Origin: Bacteroidales bacterium
GTDB lineage: Bacteria; Bacteroidota; Bacteroidia; Bacteroidales; UBA932
NCBI GenBank assembly: GCA_017619655.1
Contig: JAFZRV010000005.1
Coordinates: 1 to 46,295 of the forward strand
Length of the DNA stretch: 46,295 nt
Direction of reading: 5' to 3'
How positions within the stretch are numbered: the stretch's first letter is position 1; each line of letters starts with the position of its first letter. A program made the translations under genes and the position numbers. Positions 23,145 through 30,707 of the stretch are shown piece by piece. Below the pieces are notes generated by a model. That model ran no database searches and was not told the DNA's origin. It saw only the letters and a list, made by a program, of their open reading frames with translations.

Positions 23145-24131
23145 ATGAAGATAATCAAAATAATTTGCGCGGCTTTTGTGCTGTCGGCCCTGCTGGCCGG
23201 CTGCCGCAAGGCGGCGGAGGAACCGACGTTCACCATCCGCAACGAGAACGGCATGACGGCGACTTTCACATCGTACGGCGCCCGCCTGCTGCGCCTGGAA
23301 GTGCCGGCGAAGGACGGCACGCTGAAGAACGTGGTGTGGGGCTGCGCAGATCCGGCGGAGGCCCGCATGGATGCGGACTATCGCCAGCCCGTCGTGGGCC
23401 GCTACGGCAACCGCATCGCCAAGGGGCGCTTCGACCTCGACGGCTTTACCTGGCAGCTCTCGCAAAATGAGGGCGAGAACCACCTGCACGGCGGAAAGGG
23501 CGGTTTCGACAAGCACGACTGGACCCTTCAGCCGCTCTCGGAAAGCACGCTGCTGATGACGCGCGTCTCGCCCGACGGCGAAGAAGGCTATCCGGGCAAC
23601 CTGGAGATCTCGGTGCTCTGCACGCTGACCGACAAGAACGAGCTGGTGCTGCAGTATGCCGCCGTCACCGACGCGCCGACCGTCCTCAATCCCACGCTTC
23701 ACGCGTGGTTCAACCTGCACGGAAACGGGGAGGGGCCCACGACCTCGCACATCCTGAAGATCAACGCGGACTACTATACCCCGGTCGATGCGGAACTGAT
23801 CCCGACGGGCGAGATCGCTCCGGTGGACGGCACGCCCTTCGACTTCCGCGCCGGAAAGCCGGTGACCCCGGAATTCGACCACAATTTCGTGCTGCGCGGC
23901 GCGCCCGGAGAGGCGGCGCTGGAGCTGTACGAGCCGTCCACGGGCATCCTGTTGAAGGTCTATACCGACCAGCCCGGCCTTCAGATGTACAGCGGCAAGC
24001 CCGACTGCGGCCTGGTGCTTGAGACGCAGCATTTCCCCGATTCGCCGAACCATGCCGATTTCCCGAGCACCGTGCTCCGCCCCGGCGAAAATTATACGCA
24101 GAATACGATATATCGTTTCGAAGTTTTGTAA
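23145..24131 (+). CDS. galM: Aldose 1-epimerase (mutarotase), exported lipoprotein
   Basis: A 328-residue mutarotase that interconverts alpha and beta anomers of galactose or glucose. The start at 23145 gives MKIIKIICAAFVLSALLAGC, a lipoprotein signal (Cys20). Catalytic residues are visible: HLHGG (His113, His115), the general acid His186 in NPTLHAWFNLHG and the general base Glu293 in LVLETQHFPDSPNH. RYGNRIAKGRF is the sugar-binding family motif. Export places it in the periplasm, where it could act on sugars released by the divergent GH2 enzyme. Longer in-frame extensions upstream run through the GH2 gene and are not used. Confidence 0.93.
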   Translation: MKIIKIICAAFVLSALLAGCRKAAEEPTFTIRNENGMTATFTSYGARLLRLEVPAKDGTLKNVVWGCADPAEARMDADYRQPVVGRYGNRIAKGRFDLDGFTWQLSQNEGENHLHGGKGGFDKHDWTLQPLSESTLLMTRVSPDGEEGYPGNLEISVLCTLTDKNELVLQYAAVTDAPTVLNPTLHAWFNLHGNGEGPTTSHILKINADYYTPVDAELIPTGEIAPVDGTPFDFRAGKPVTPEFDHNFVLRGAPGEAALELYEPSTGILLKVYTDQPGLQMYSGKPDCGLVLETQHFPDSPNHADFPSTVLRPGENYTQNTIYRFEVL

Positions 24132-24136
24132 CTTTA
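24129..24136 (+). promoter_or_regulatory. Possible variant -7 box for the aldo/keto reductase gene
   Basis: TAACTTTA, one base off TAnnTTTG, overlaps the galM stop codon and lies 19 nt before the ATG at 24156. The gene could equally be read from the galM transcript. Confidence 0.25.
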
Positions 24137-24155
24137 CCCGTCAATCATCCCGATC

Positions 24156-25529
24156 ATGGAAAAAAATACAATGTCACGTCGTGAGGCCATCCGCGCCCTG
24201 ATGCTCGCCGGAGCGGGCCTGGCCGCGGGTTCCTCCCTCGCCGCAGCACCCCTCCGGGCTGCCGGCGTCCTGCCCCAGAACTGGAAATTCACCGAGCCTG
24301 CCAAGGGCGACCAGGTCATCCACCGCACGTGGAAGACGCTGGGCAACCAAAGCATCAGCCTGCTCGGCATGGGATGCATGCGCTTCCCCCGCAAGGCCGG
24401 CGGCGGCCGCCGCGCCCCGCTCGACCAGGAGGCCATCAACCTGATGATCGACTACGCCCTCGAACACGGCATCAACTATTTCGACACCGCGCCGGCCTAC
24501 GGCGATTCGGAGCGCGCCACGGGAGAGGCCCTCAGCCGCCACAATCGCAAGGACTATCTCATCGCGACCAAGATGTCGAACTTCTCGAACGCCGAACTCG
24601 GCGCCTGCAAGGACATGTTCGCCAACTCGCTGAAAAACCTGCGCACCGACTACGTGGACTACTTCCTGCTCCACTCGATCGGCAGCGTGGAGGACTTCCG
24701 GCAGCGTTTCGTGGACAACGGGCTGCTGCCCTGGCTGCAGGGCCTCCGCAAGAAGGGGACGATCCGGCACCTGGGCTTCTCGTTCCACGGCTCGAACGCC
24801 GCCATGAAGGAGCTGCTGGCGATGCCCTACAACTGGGAATTCGTGCAGATCCAGCTGAACTACGTGGACTGGAAGAACATGCCGCTGGAAGACAGCGACG
24901 AGCCCTGCGACGCGGAAACCCTCTACAAGATGCTGGAGGCCAAGGGAATCCCCGTGGTGATCATGGAGCCCATCCGCGGCGGCGCGCTGGCCAATGTGCC
25001 CAACGCCCTGAAGGACAAGCTGGCGGAGCGTTTCCCGCAGCTGTCGCCCGCCGGCGTGGCGCTGACCTATGCCTCCACCTTCCCGGGCGTGATGTGCACG
25101 CTCAGCGGCATGAGCAACATGCAGCAGCTGATGGAGAATGTCTACACCTTCAGCCACTTCAATCCTTTCACGGAGCAGGACAACGAATACATGATGGAGA
25201 TGGCGCGGCTCTACAACGCCAACCCGCACATCCCCTGCACGGGCTGCCGCTATTGCATGCCGTGCCCGCGCGGCGTGGATATCCCGGGCGTCTTCGGCGT
25301 ATACAACGCCCTCAGCGACGAGCTGATGCTGCCCGATCCGAAGGACAAGAAGGACAAGGCTTACAAGCAGAAGCGGGACGCCTTCCTGAAGCGCTACGCG
25401 ACGCTGAGCAAAGAGGCCAACGCCTCGGCCTGCGTCATGTGCAACGCCTGTCTGCCGAAGTGCCCGCAGCGCATCCGCATCCCCGACCAGATGCGCATGA
25501 TCCACAAACTCGTGAAAGATTTGGGATAA
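24156..25529 (+). CDS. Tat-exported aldo/keto reductase with two C-terminal 4Fe-4S clusters
   Basis: A 457-residue protein. The N-terminus has a twin-arginine-like signal (SRREAIRALMLAG, then AGAGLAAGSSLAAA), so it is probably exported folded with its cofactors. The aldo/keto reductase barrel (about 58-340) shows NYFDTAPAYGDSE, IATKM and FLLHS, which supply the Asp, Tyr, Lys and His of the AKR active site. The C-terminus carries two ferredoxin-like cysteine sets: Cys361, 364, 367 and 371 in CTGCRYCMPCPRG, and Cys426, 429, 432 and 436 in CVMCNACLPKCP. This architecture is common in anaerobes, but substrates are rarely known. It follows galM by 24 nt. Confidence 0.9.
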   Translation: MEKNTMSRREAIRALMLAGAGLAAGSSLAAAPLRAAGVLPQNWKFTEPAKGDQVIHRTWKTLGNQSISLLGMGCMRFPRKAGGGRRAPLDQEAINLMIDYALEHGINYFDTAPAYGDSERATGEALSRHNRKDYLIATKMSNFSNAELGACKDMFANSLKNLRTDYVDYFLLHSIGSVEDFRQRFVDNGLLPWLQGLRKKGTIRHLGFSFHGSNAAMKELLAMPYNWEFVQIQLNYVDWKNMPLEDSDEPCDAETLYKMLEAKGIPVVIMEPIRGGALANVPNALKDKLAERFPQLSPAGVALTYASTFPGVMCTLSGMSNMQQLMENVYTFSHFNPFTEQDNEYMMEMARLYNANPHIPCTGCRYCMPCPRGVDIPGVFGVYNALSDELMLPDPKDKKDKAYKQKRDAFLKRYATLSKEANASACVMCNACLPKCPQRIRIPDQMRMIHKLVKDLG

Positions 25530-25535
25530 GTTTTT

Positions 25536-25565
25536 TTTGCAGTATAAAAAATTTACTTACCTTTG
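25536..25565 (+). promoter_or_regulatory. Promoter of tRNA-Phe
   Basis: A -33 TTTG (25536-25539) and a perfect -7 box TACCTTTG (25558-25565) are separated by 18 nt, and the tRNA starts 13 nt later. This is the most complete two-part Bacteroidota promoter in the window. Confidence 0.8.
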
Positions 25566-25577
25566 CAGTCCCAATCC

Positions 25578-25650
25578 GGTGCTGTAGCTCAGATGGTAGA
25601 GCAATGGACTGAAAATCCATGTGTCGGCAGTTCGATTCTTCCCAGCACCA
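25578..25650 (+). tRNA. tRNA-Phe (anticodon GAA)
   Basis: The cloverleaf is complete: acceptor GGTGCTG with CAGCACC, D-arm GCTCAGATGGTAGAGC, anticodon stem ATGGA/TCCAT around the loop CTGAAAA (anticodon GAA), and T-loop TTCGATT. The T-stem GGCAG/CTTCC has one C-T mismatch. The discriminator is A and no CCA is encoded, so the 3' end must be made by RNase Z and CCA-adding enzyme. Confidence 0.97.
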
Positions 25651-25651
25651 C

Positions 25652-25682
25652 AAAAAAGGCTTGCTCGATGCAAGCCTTTTTT
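25652..25682 (+). terminator. Intrinsic terminator after tRNA-Phe
   Basis: The stem GGCTTGC (25658-25664) pairs with GCAAGCC (25670-25676), 5-nt loop, flanked by A6 on the left and T6 on the right. The A-tract begins 2 nt after the tRNA end. This is a textbook, nearly bidirectional terminator. Confidence 0.9.
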
Positions 25683-25683
25683 G

Positions 25684-25691
25684 TATTTTTG
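25684..25691 (+). promoter_or_regulatory. -7 box for priA
   Basis: TATTTTTG fits TAnnTTTG, begins 2 nt after the T-run of the tRNA terminator and ends 7 nt before the priA ATG, so the priA mRNA should have almost no leader. Confidence 0.55.
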
Positions 25692-25698
25692 TCTTGTT

Positions 25699-27729
25699 AT
25701 GGCCGTGGAGAAGAGATATGTCGAGGTGCTGCTGCCTCTGAAATTGAAGGATACGCTGAGCTACCGGCTGCCGCAGGGCTGGCCGGTGGAGGAGGGGAGC
25801 TGGGTGCAGGTGCCGCTGCGCGGGCATCCGGCGCTGGGCGTCGTGCTGCAGGTCCGTGACAGCGCGCCCGTCGGCGTCAATCTCTCCGCCATCGAGCCGG
25901 TAGACGCCGTGCTGGACATCCCGGCTGCGAGCGTCCAGGAACGATGCTTCTGGCGCGCCATTGCCGACTACTATCTCTGCACCCCCGGCGAAGTGCTCAA
26001 GGCCGCCTTCAACGCCGGCATTCAGAAACAGATGCTGCAGCCGCCCAAGGCCCGCAAGAGCAAGAAGAAAGCGGAGGAGGCGCCCCTGGCGGACTTGGCC
26101 ACGCTGTCCGACGCCCAGCAGGCCGCCCTCGACCAGATCCGCGCCGGTTTCGCCCAGCACAAGCCCGTGCTGCTGCACGGCGTGACGGGCAGCGGCAAGA
26201 CCGAAATCTACCTGCATCTGGCTGCCGAGCAGCTGCGACAGGGCCGCGACGTGCTCTATCTCGTCCCCGAGATCGCCATCTCCCAGCAGTTGGAACAGCG
26301 CCTGGCCGCCGTTTTCGGCCCGCAGCTGCTGGTCTACCATTCCCGCACCACCGTGCCCCAGCGCTACCGGGTGATGGATACCCTGCGGCGCGACCCGACC
26401 CCGCGCATCGTGCTGGGGACCCGCTCCGCCGTGTTCCTGCCGTTCCGCCGGCTCGGCCTGGCGGTGGTCGACGAAGAGCACGACCGTTCCTACAAGCAGG
26501 ACGACACGGCGCCCCGCTACAACGGGCGCGACGCGGTGCTGATGCTGGCCGGCCTGCACAAGGCAGACGTGCTGCTGGGCAGCGCAACGCCCTCCTGCGA
26601 AGCGCTTTACAACGTGCAGATCCGCAAGTTCTCCGCGGCGCAGCTGCCCTGCCGCTACTATGGCGGCGCTTCCGCCTCCGTCGAAATCATCGACATGGCG
26701 CAGGCCCTGCGCCTGCACAACGTGGAGGGCTCCTTTTCGCGCAAGCTGCTGAAGGAGATGACTGCCGTGCTCGAGGCCGGCAAGCAGGTGCTGGTGTTCC
26801 GCTCGCGACGGGCCTATGCCCCTGTGGTCCAGTGCGAAGTCTGCGGCGAGGTGGTCCAGTGCCCGCACTGCAACGTGGCGCTGAGCTACCACCGTTTCAA
26901 CAACAGCCTTTCCTGCCATTACTGCGGCTACCACCGCCCGTATACCCTGCGCTGTCCCGCCTGCGACGAGGTGGCGCTGGTGGAGCGGGGGAGCGGTACC
27001 GAAAAGCTGGAAGAAGAGCTGCGGACGGCTTTCCCGGGCCGGACGGTCGCCCGCTTCGACGCCGATACCACGCAAAGCAAGACGGCGGAGGAGAAAATGA
27101 TCCGTGACTTCGCCGCGGGCCGCATCGACATCCTGGTGGGCACCCAGATGATCACCAAGGGCTTCGATTTCGAACGGCTGGCCCTGGTGGCCGTCGTCAG
27201 CGGCGACAGCCTCTTCGCGGTGCAGGATTTCCGCAGCGACGAGCGGGCGTACCAGCTGCTCACCCAGCTGATGGGCCGCTCCGGGCGAAGGGGAGAACCG
27301 GGCCGGCTCGTGATCCAGACTTTCCAACCCGACCATCCGGTGCTGCAGCGCCTGCTCCAGCCCGAAGCGCTTTCCTCTGACGCTTCCGAGGCCTCGGCCG
27401 GCCTGCTGGCCGAGCGCCAGGCTTTCGCCTATCCGCCCTATGTGCGTTTGATTGCGCTGACGGTCAAGGACCGTTACGAGGGCCGCGTGTGGAATGTCTG
27501 CCGCCTGATCCAGGAAGCGGCTGCGTCCATCGGCATCCGCGACATTGCCGGGCCGACTTCACCGGCCGTCGACGTGGTGGCGGGCGAGCACATCGCCCAG
27601 TTCTGGATCAAGCTGCCGCGCGACCGCAGGCTGGCCGCCACCAAGCAAGCGCTCTATGCGCGCATCGACCGGATCGAGCGCGACTTCAAGGGCCATACGA
27701 CCCTGATCATCGATGTGGATCCCGCTTAA
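25699..27729 (+). CDS. priA: Primosomal protein N' (replication restart helicase PriA)
   Basis: A 676-residue superfamily 2 DNA helicase that rebuilds the replisome at stalled forks. The start at 25699 gives MAVEKRYVEVLLPLKLKD, the 3'-end-binding domain; upstream in-frame sequence is the tRNA and its terminator. Walker A GVTGSGKT is at 161-168, Walker B DEEH at 258-261. The zinc-binding insertion has eight cysteines in four pairs (CEVCGEVVQCPHC, then CHYCGYH and CPAC). The helicase C-terminal motif QMITKGFDFERL and GRSGRRGEPG follow. It is somewhat shorter than many relatives but all domains are present. Its stop codon overlaps that of the convergent glycerophosphodiesterase gene. Confidence 0.96.
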   Translation: MAVEKRYVEVLLPLKLKDTLSYRLPQGWPVEEGSWVQVPLRGHPALGVVLQVRDSAPVGVNLSAIEPVDAVLDIPAASVQERCFWRAIADYYLCTPGEVLKAAFNAGIQKQMLQPPKARKSKKKAEEAPLADLATLSDAQQAALDQIRAGFAQHKPVLLHGVTGSGKTEIYLHLAAEQLRQGRDVLYLVPEIAISQQLEQRLAAVFGPQLLVYHSRTTVPQRYRVMDTLRRDPTPRIVLGTRSAVFLPFRRLGLAVVDEEHDRSYKQDDTAPRYNGRDAVLMLAGLHKADVLLGSATPSCEALYNVQIRKFSAAQLPCRYYGGASASVEIIDMAQALRLHNVEGSFSRKLLKEMTAVLEAGKQVLVFRSRRAYAPVVQCEVCGEVVQCPHCNVALSYHRFNNSLSCHYCGYHRPYTLRCPACDEVALVERGSGTEKLEEELRTAFPGRTVARFDADTTQSKTAEEKMIRDFAAGRIDILVGTQMITKGFDFERLALVAVVSGDSLFAVQDFRSDERAYQLLTQLMGRSGRRGEPGRLVIQTFQPDHPVLQRLLQPEALSSDASEASAGLLAERQAFAYPPYVRLIALTVKDRYEGRVWNVCRLIQEAAASIGIRDIAGPTSPAVDVVAGEHIAQFWIKLPRDRRLAATKQALYARIDRIERDFKGHTTLIIDVDPA

Positions 27730-27737
27730 AAGGCGGG
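27721..27737. terminator. Hairpin holding the stop codons of both convergent genes
   Basis: CCCGC (27721-27725) pairs with GCGGG (27733-27737), extendable through a G-T and a T-A pair. The loop side contains the TAA stops of both priA (27727-27729) and the glycerophosphodiesterase (27728-27726 on minus). There is no T-run on either side, so its strength as a terminator is uncertain. Confidence 0.4.
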
Positions 27738-28526
27738 CATGTCCTTGACTTCGTAGGTGTCGATTTTTTCCCGGACCCGTTCGGGCACGTTGGTCGTGAT
27801 CTGGTCGGCGCCGAGCAGCAGCATGCGCTCGATGACCTCGTCGTCGTCGACCGTCCAGACGTTGACGACCATGTCCTGCTCATGGGCTTCCACCACCCAT
27901 TCGGGCTTGCTGAGAAAGACGGAGTGATGATAGTCGATGCCGTTGATGCCCAGTTTCTTGAGCTCTGCCGGCGCCATCTCGCCGCCCAGGTATTCCACGC
28001 GGTTGCGGGGCATCTGGCGGGCGAATTCCTGGCAGGCGCTCAGGCTGAAGGAGATGAACTCCACGCGCTTCTGCACGCCGTAGCGCTTGAAGGCCTCGAT
28101 GCTCTTGCGGATGGCGGTGGCCTCATATGCCGGATCGCCCTTGCTCTTGAGCTCGAACACGAGCTTCATCTCCGGGTATTGGAGCGAGGCCTCGAGGTAT
28201 TCGTCCAGGGTAGGGATGAGCTCGCCGTTGTCCAGGCGCAGGGTGTCGTTGCGCAGGTCGGCCAGCGTCGATTCCCGGATGACCAGGCCTTTGTAGCTGA
28301 AGTCGTGGTTGACCACCAACTCGTTGTCGGCGGTAAGGTTGACGTCGAACTCGGAGCCATAGGCGCCGATCTCGCCGGCTTTCAGCAGGGAGGCGATGGA
28401 ATTCTGGGCGGATCCTTCCGTTTTCCAATAGCCGCGGTGGGCGACGATCTGGGGCCCCGGGGCGCTTTCTTTGCCGCAGGCCACCAGCAGGCAGCCGGCG
28501 AGCAGGATGAGCATCATCTTCTTCAT
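27726..28526 (-). CDS. Glycerophosphodiester phosphodiesterase lipoprotein
   Basis: A 266-residue lipoprotein (MKKMMLILLAGCLLVAC, Cys17) of the GDPD family, which splits glycerophosphodiesters into sn-glycerol 3-phosphate and an alcohol. Metal and catalytic motifs are VAHRGYWKTEGSAQNS, SEFDVNLTADNELVVNHD and, near the end, VNVWTVDDDEVIERM. The fold is a TIM barrel with the usual GDPD insertion between HRG and the Glu-x-Asp pair. The start at 28526 is chosen because the upstream in-frame TTG lies inside the -7 box. It is probably used for phospholipid or teichoic-like diester scavenging at the envelope. A -7 box ends 6 nt before the ATG. Confidence 0.93.
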   Translation of the reverse strand: MKKMMLILLAGCLLVACGKESAPGPQIVAHRGYWKTEGSAQNSIASLLKAGEIGAYGSEFDVNLTADNELVVNHDFSYKGLVIRESTLADLRNDTLRLDNGELIPTLDEYLEASLQYPEMKLVFELKSKGDPAYEATAIRKSIEAFKRYGVQKRVEFISFSLSACQEFARQMPRNRVEYLGGEMAPAELKKLGINGIDYHHSVFLSKPEWVVEAHEQDMVVNVWTVDDDEVIERMLLLGADQITTNVPERVREKIDTYEVKDMPAF

Positions 28527-28532
28527 ATCCTG

Positions 28533-28540
28533 CAAAGATA
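28533..28540 (-). promoter_or_regulatory. -7 box of the glycerophosphodiesterase gene
   Basis: The minus strand reads TATCTTTG-CAGGAT-ATG, a perfect -7 box with 6 nt to the start codon. Confidence 0.6.
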
Positions 28541-28586
28541 CAATTTTTCTTCTTGTTTTGTGCTTGCAAATCAGAACATTTATCCA

Positions 28587-28594
28587 TATTTTTG
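28587..28594 (+). promoter_or_regulatory. -7 box for the Gate-domain gene
   Basis: TATTTTTG fits TAnnTTTG. The predicted transcription start falls at about the ATG at 28599 that opens a six-codon reading frame. Confidence 0.5.
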
Positions 28595-28598
28595 CGGC

Positions 28599-28619
28599 AT
28601 GATGAAGGACATTCGATGA
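28599..28619 (+). other. Possible six-codon leader ORF coupled to the Gate-domain gene
   Basis: ATG at 28599 opens MMKDIR and ends in TGA at 28617-28619, overlapping the ATG of the main gene (28616) as ATGA. The same stretch contains AAGGA 6 nt before the main ATG, which could simply be a Shine-Dalgarno site, so translation of the mini-ORF is uncertain. Confidence 0.3.
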
Positions 28620-29557
28620 AACAGGAAACCAAAGACCGGATCGTGCGCTGCGTGAAGGAAGTGCTGCCTTCCACGACGAAGACCTGCATCTGGATCATCA
28701 AGATCACGGTGGCGGTGTCCTTCGCCATGATGCTGCTCAAGTATTTCGACATCCTGCCCTGGATCTCGGACGCCGTCAGCCCGGTCTTCCGGATCTTCGG
28801 CCTGCCCGGCGCGGCGGCGCTGGCCTACGTGTCGGGCTATTTCGTGAACGTCTATTCCTGCATCGCCGTGATGACCACGCTCGAGCTCGACTGGCGCGCC
28901 CTGACCATCCTCTGTACGATGGTCATGTGCTCCCATTCGATGGTGCTGGAAACGGCCGTGCTGAAGAAAACCGGCGCCAACGGCGTCCGCATGGTCATCG
29001 TCCGGACCCTGAGCGCCTTCATCCTGGGCATCGTCCTCAACCGTATCCTCCCCGGCAGCGCCGACCTGACGACCGAGGCCATCGCCGCGGGCGAAAAGCT
29101 GCCCTTCCTGACGACCCTCTGGGAGTGGGTCCTGTCGGCCCTGAAGCTGGTGCTGATGATGGTCGCCATCATCTATACGCTCAACATCGTGCAGCGCCTG
29201 CTGCGCGAATTCGGCATCATGGAGAAGATCGCGAAAGTCTTCCGGCCGCTCATGCGCGTCTTCGGCCTGCCGACCAACACCGTCTTTCTCTGGATCGTCG
29301 CCAACATCATCGGCCTCGGCTACGGCGCGGCGGCCATGCTCGACGAGATGGGCCGCGGCGAAGTCAGCCGCCGCGACGTCCTGCTCCTCGACACGCACAT
29401 CTGCATCTCCCACAGCAACCTCGAGGACCTGCTGCTCCTGACCGCCTGCGGGGCCGTCTGGTGGATCATGCTACTCTCTCGTTGGGCCATGTCCATCATC
29501 CTCGTTTGGGAACAACGATTGGAGTTCTATCTCAGGCGCAACAAAACGACGGAATAA
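28616..29557 (+). CDS. Gate-domain (nucleoside-recognition) membrane protein
   Basis: A 313-residue integral membrane protein with about seven or eight hydrophobic helices and two Gate-like halves, the first around residues 35-150 (YFDILPWISDAVSPVFRIFG, YVSGYFVNVYS) and the second around 165-300 (MEKIAKVFRPLMRVFGLP, IIGLGYGAAAM). Gate domains occur in nucleoside transporters, FeoB and SpmA/SpmB-like proteins and are thought to form part of a transport path. The substrate of this stand-alone form is unknown; nucleosides are only one possibility. AAGGA precedes the start at good spacing. It is divergent from the glycerophosphodiesterase gene. Confidence 0.8.
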   Translation: MKQETKDRIVRCVKEVLPSTTKTCIWIIKITVAVSFAMMLLKYFDILPWISDAVSPVFRIFGLPGAAALAYVSGYFVNVYSCIAVMTTLELDWRALTILCTMVMCSHSMVLETAVLKKTGANGVRMVIVRTLSAFILGIVLNRILPGSADLTTEAIAAGEKLPFLTTLWEWVLSALKLVLMMVAIIYTLNIVQRLLREFGIMEKIAKVFRPLMRVFGLPTNTVFLWIVANIIGLGYGAAAMLDEMGRGEVSRRDVLLLDTHICISHSNLEDLLLLTACGAVWWIMLLSRWAMSIILVWEQRLEFYLRRNKTTE

Positions 29558-29575
29558 AACGTAGAATCCAGAAGT

Positions 29576-29601
29576 CGGACTATTCGTTCGGACTATTCGT
29601 T
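29576..29601 (+). repeat. Perfect 13-bp tandem duplication
   Basis: CGGACTATTCGTT occurs twice without a gap (29576-29588 and 29589-29601). The second copy runs into a hairpin, CTATTCGT (29593-29600) with ACGAATAG (29613-29620), loop 12 nt. It lies just after the Gate-domain gene in the 217-bp gap before trxB. Confidence 0.75.
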
Positions 29602-29617
29602 CTGACTCAACGACGAA

Positions 29618-29699
29618 TAGCGAGCGCAGCCGCGGGTGGTATTCGGCGAAGCGACCTTTTTTTGGGAGCGAGACGAATACCAGAGCGGTGTAGCGAGCG
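29618..29699 (+). repeat. Intergenic copy of the dispersed palindromic element
   Basis: The core 29632-29688 aligns with the inverse of 16276-16333 at 47 of 58 columns. It holds a 9-bp stem TGGTATTCG (29637-29645) with CGAATACCA (29674-29682), where the other copy has TGGTTTTCG with CGAAAACCA, a compensatory change. The loop contains seven Ts. The core is flanked by a 9-bp direct repeat TAGCGAGCG (29618-29626 and 29691-29699), which could be a target duplication or part of the element. Confidence 0.78.
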
Positions 29700-29738
29700 A
29701 TTGTCTACGAGAAAGCTATTATTATACAAAAAAATAAC

Positions 29739-29746
29739 TAACTTTG
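29739..29746 (+). promoter_or_regulatory. -7 box for trxB
   Basis: TAACTTTG fits TAnnTTTG in an AT-rich stretch 28 nt before the trxB start. No clear -33 element is seen. Confidence 0.65.
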
Positions 29747-29774
29747 CAAGTTCAAAGATCATTATCGTTTTACG

Positions 29775-30707
29775 ATGGATAAAAATACGACGAAATGCCT
29801 CATCATCGGTAGCGGCCCGGCCGGCTATACGGCAGCCATCTACGCTGCCCGCGCCGCCCTCGAACCCGTGCTGTACGAAGGCCTCCAGCCCGGCGGCCAG
29901 CTCACCACCACCACGGTCATCGAGAACTTCCCCGGCTACCCCGACGGCATCGACGCCAACCAGCTGATGAGCGACATGCGCGCCCAGGCCGTCAACCTCG
30001 GCGCAGATGTCCGTTCCGGCATGGTGACGTCCGTCGACCTGTCGAAACGGCCCTTCGCCGTAACCGTCGACGACGGGAAGACGATCATGGCGGAAACCTT
30101 GATCATCGCCACCGGCGCGACCGCCAAATACCTCGGCCTGCCCAGCGAAGAGAAGTTCCGGGGCTTCGGCGTCAGCGCCTGCGCCACCTGCGACGGCTTC
30201 TTCTATCGTGGCAAAGATGTTGCAGTGGTTGGCGGCGGCGATACCGCCTGTGAGGAAGCCACCTACCTGGCCCATCTCTGCAAGAAAGTCTACATGATCG
30301 TCCGCCGCAATGTCCTCCGCGCCTCGAAAGCCATGCAGGAACGCGTCATGCAGACCCCGAACATCGAGATCCTCTGGGAGTGCCAGACCCGGGAAGTCCT
30401 GGGCGACGCCAGCGGCGTGACCGGCGTCCGCCTTGTGCGCAAGAGCGGGGAAGAGTTCGAGAAACCCATCGACGGATTCTTCCTGGCCATCGGCCACCAC
30501 CCCCAGTCCGACCTCTTCAAGGAGTGGATCGAGACCGACGAGAACGGCTATATCGTGACCGACGGGAAAAGCTCCCGGACCAGCGTGGAAGGCGTCTTCG
30601 CAGCAGGCGACGTGCAGGATCCACAGTATCGCCAGGCCATCGCGGCTGCCGGCAGCGGCTGCCGGGCGGCCCTGGATGCCGAACGATACATTTTGTCAAG
30701 ACAATGA
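29775..30707 (+). CDS. trxB: Thioredoxin-disulfide reductase
   Basis: A 310-residue low-molecular-weight flavoenzyme that uses NADPH to reduce thioredoxin in the cytoplasm. The FAD motif GSGPAG is at 12-17, the redox-active pair is Cys136 and Cys139 in ACATCDGFF, the NADPH motif is VVGGGDTACEEA (about 151-162), and the C-terminal FAD-binding FAAGDVQDPQYRQ is present. Length is typical. It has its own promoter downstream of the palindromic repeat region and overlaps the bamD start by 4 nt (ATGA), so trxB-bamD-rpoZ-recN-nagB can be one transcript. Confidence 0.97.
   Translation: MDKNTTKCLIIGSGPAGYTAAIYAARAALEPVLYEGLQPGGQLTTTTVIENFPGYPDGIDANQLMSDMRAQAVNLGADVRSGMVTSVDLSKRPFAVTVDDGKTIMAETLIIATGATAKYLGLPSEEKFRGFGVSACATCDGFFYRGKDVAVVGGGDTACEEATYLAHLCKKVYMIVRRNVLRASKAMQERVMQTPNIEILWECQTREVLGDASGVTGVRLVRKSGEEFEKPIDGFFLAIGHHPQSDLFKEWIETDENGYIVTDGKSSRTSVEGVFAAGDVQDPQYRQAIAAAGSGCRAALDAERYILSRQ

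Noticed and set aside
25621-25698. An N-terminal extension of priA reading through tRNA-Phe and its terminator
   Set aside because: The extra residues come from tRNA and hairpin sequence; the family N-terminus begins at the ATG at 25699, right after a -7 box.
29558-29774. CRISPR array or insertion-sequence remnant in the repeat-rich gap before trxB
   Set aside because: There is one 13-bp tandem pair and two hairpins, no regularly spaced repeats with unique spacers, and no transposase reading frame.
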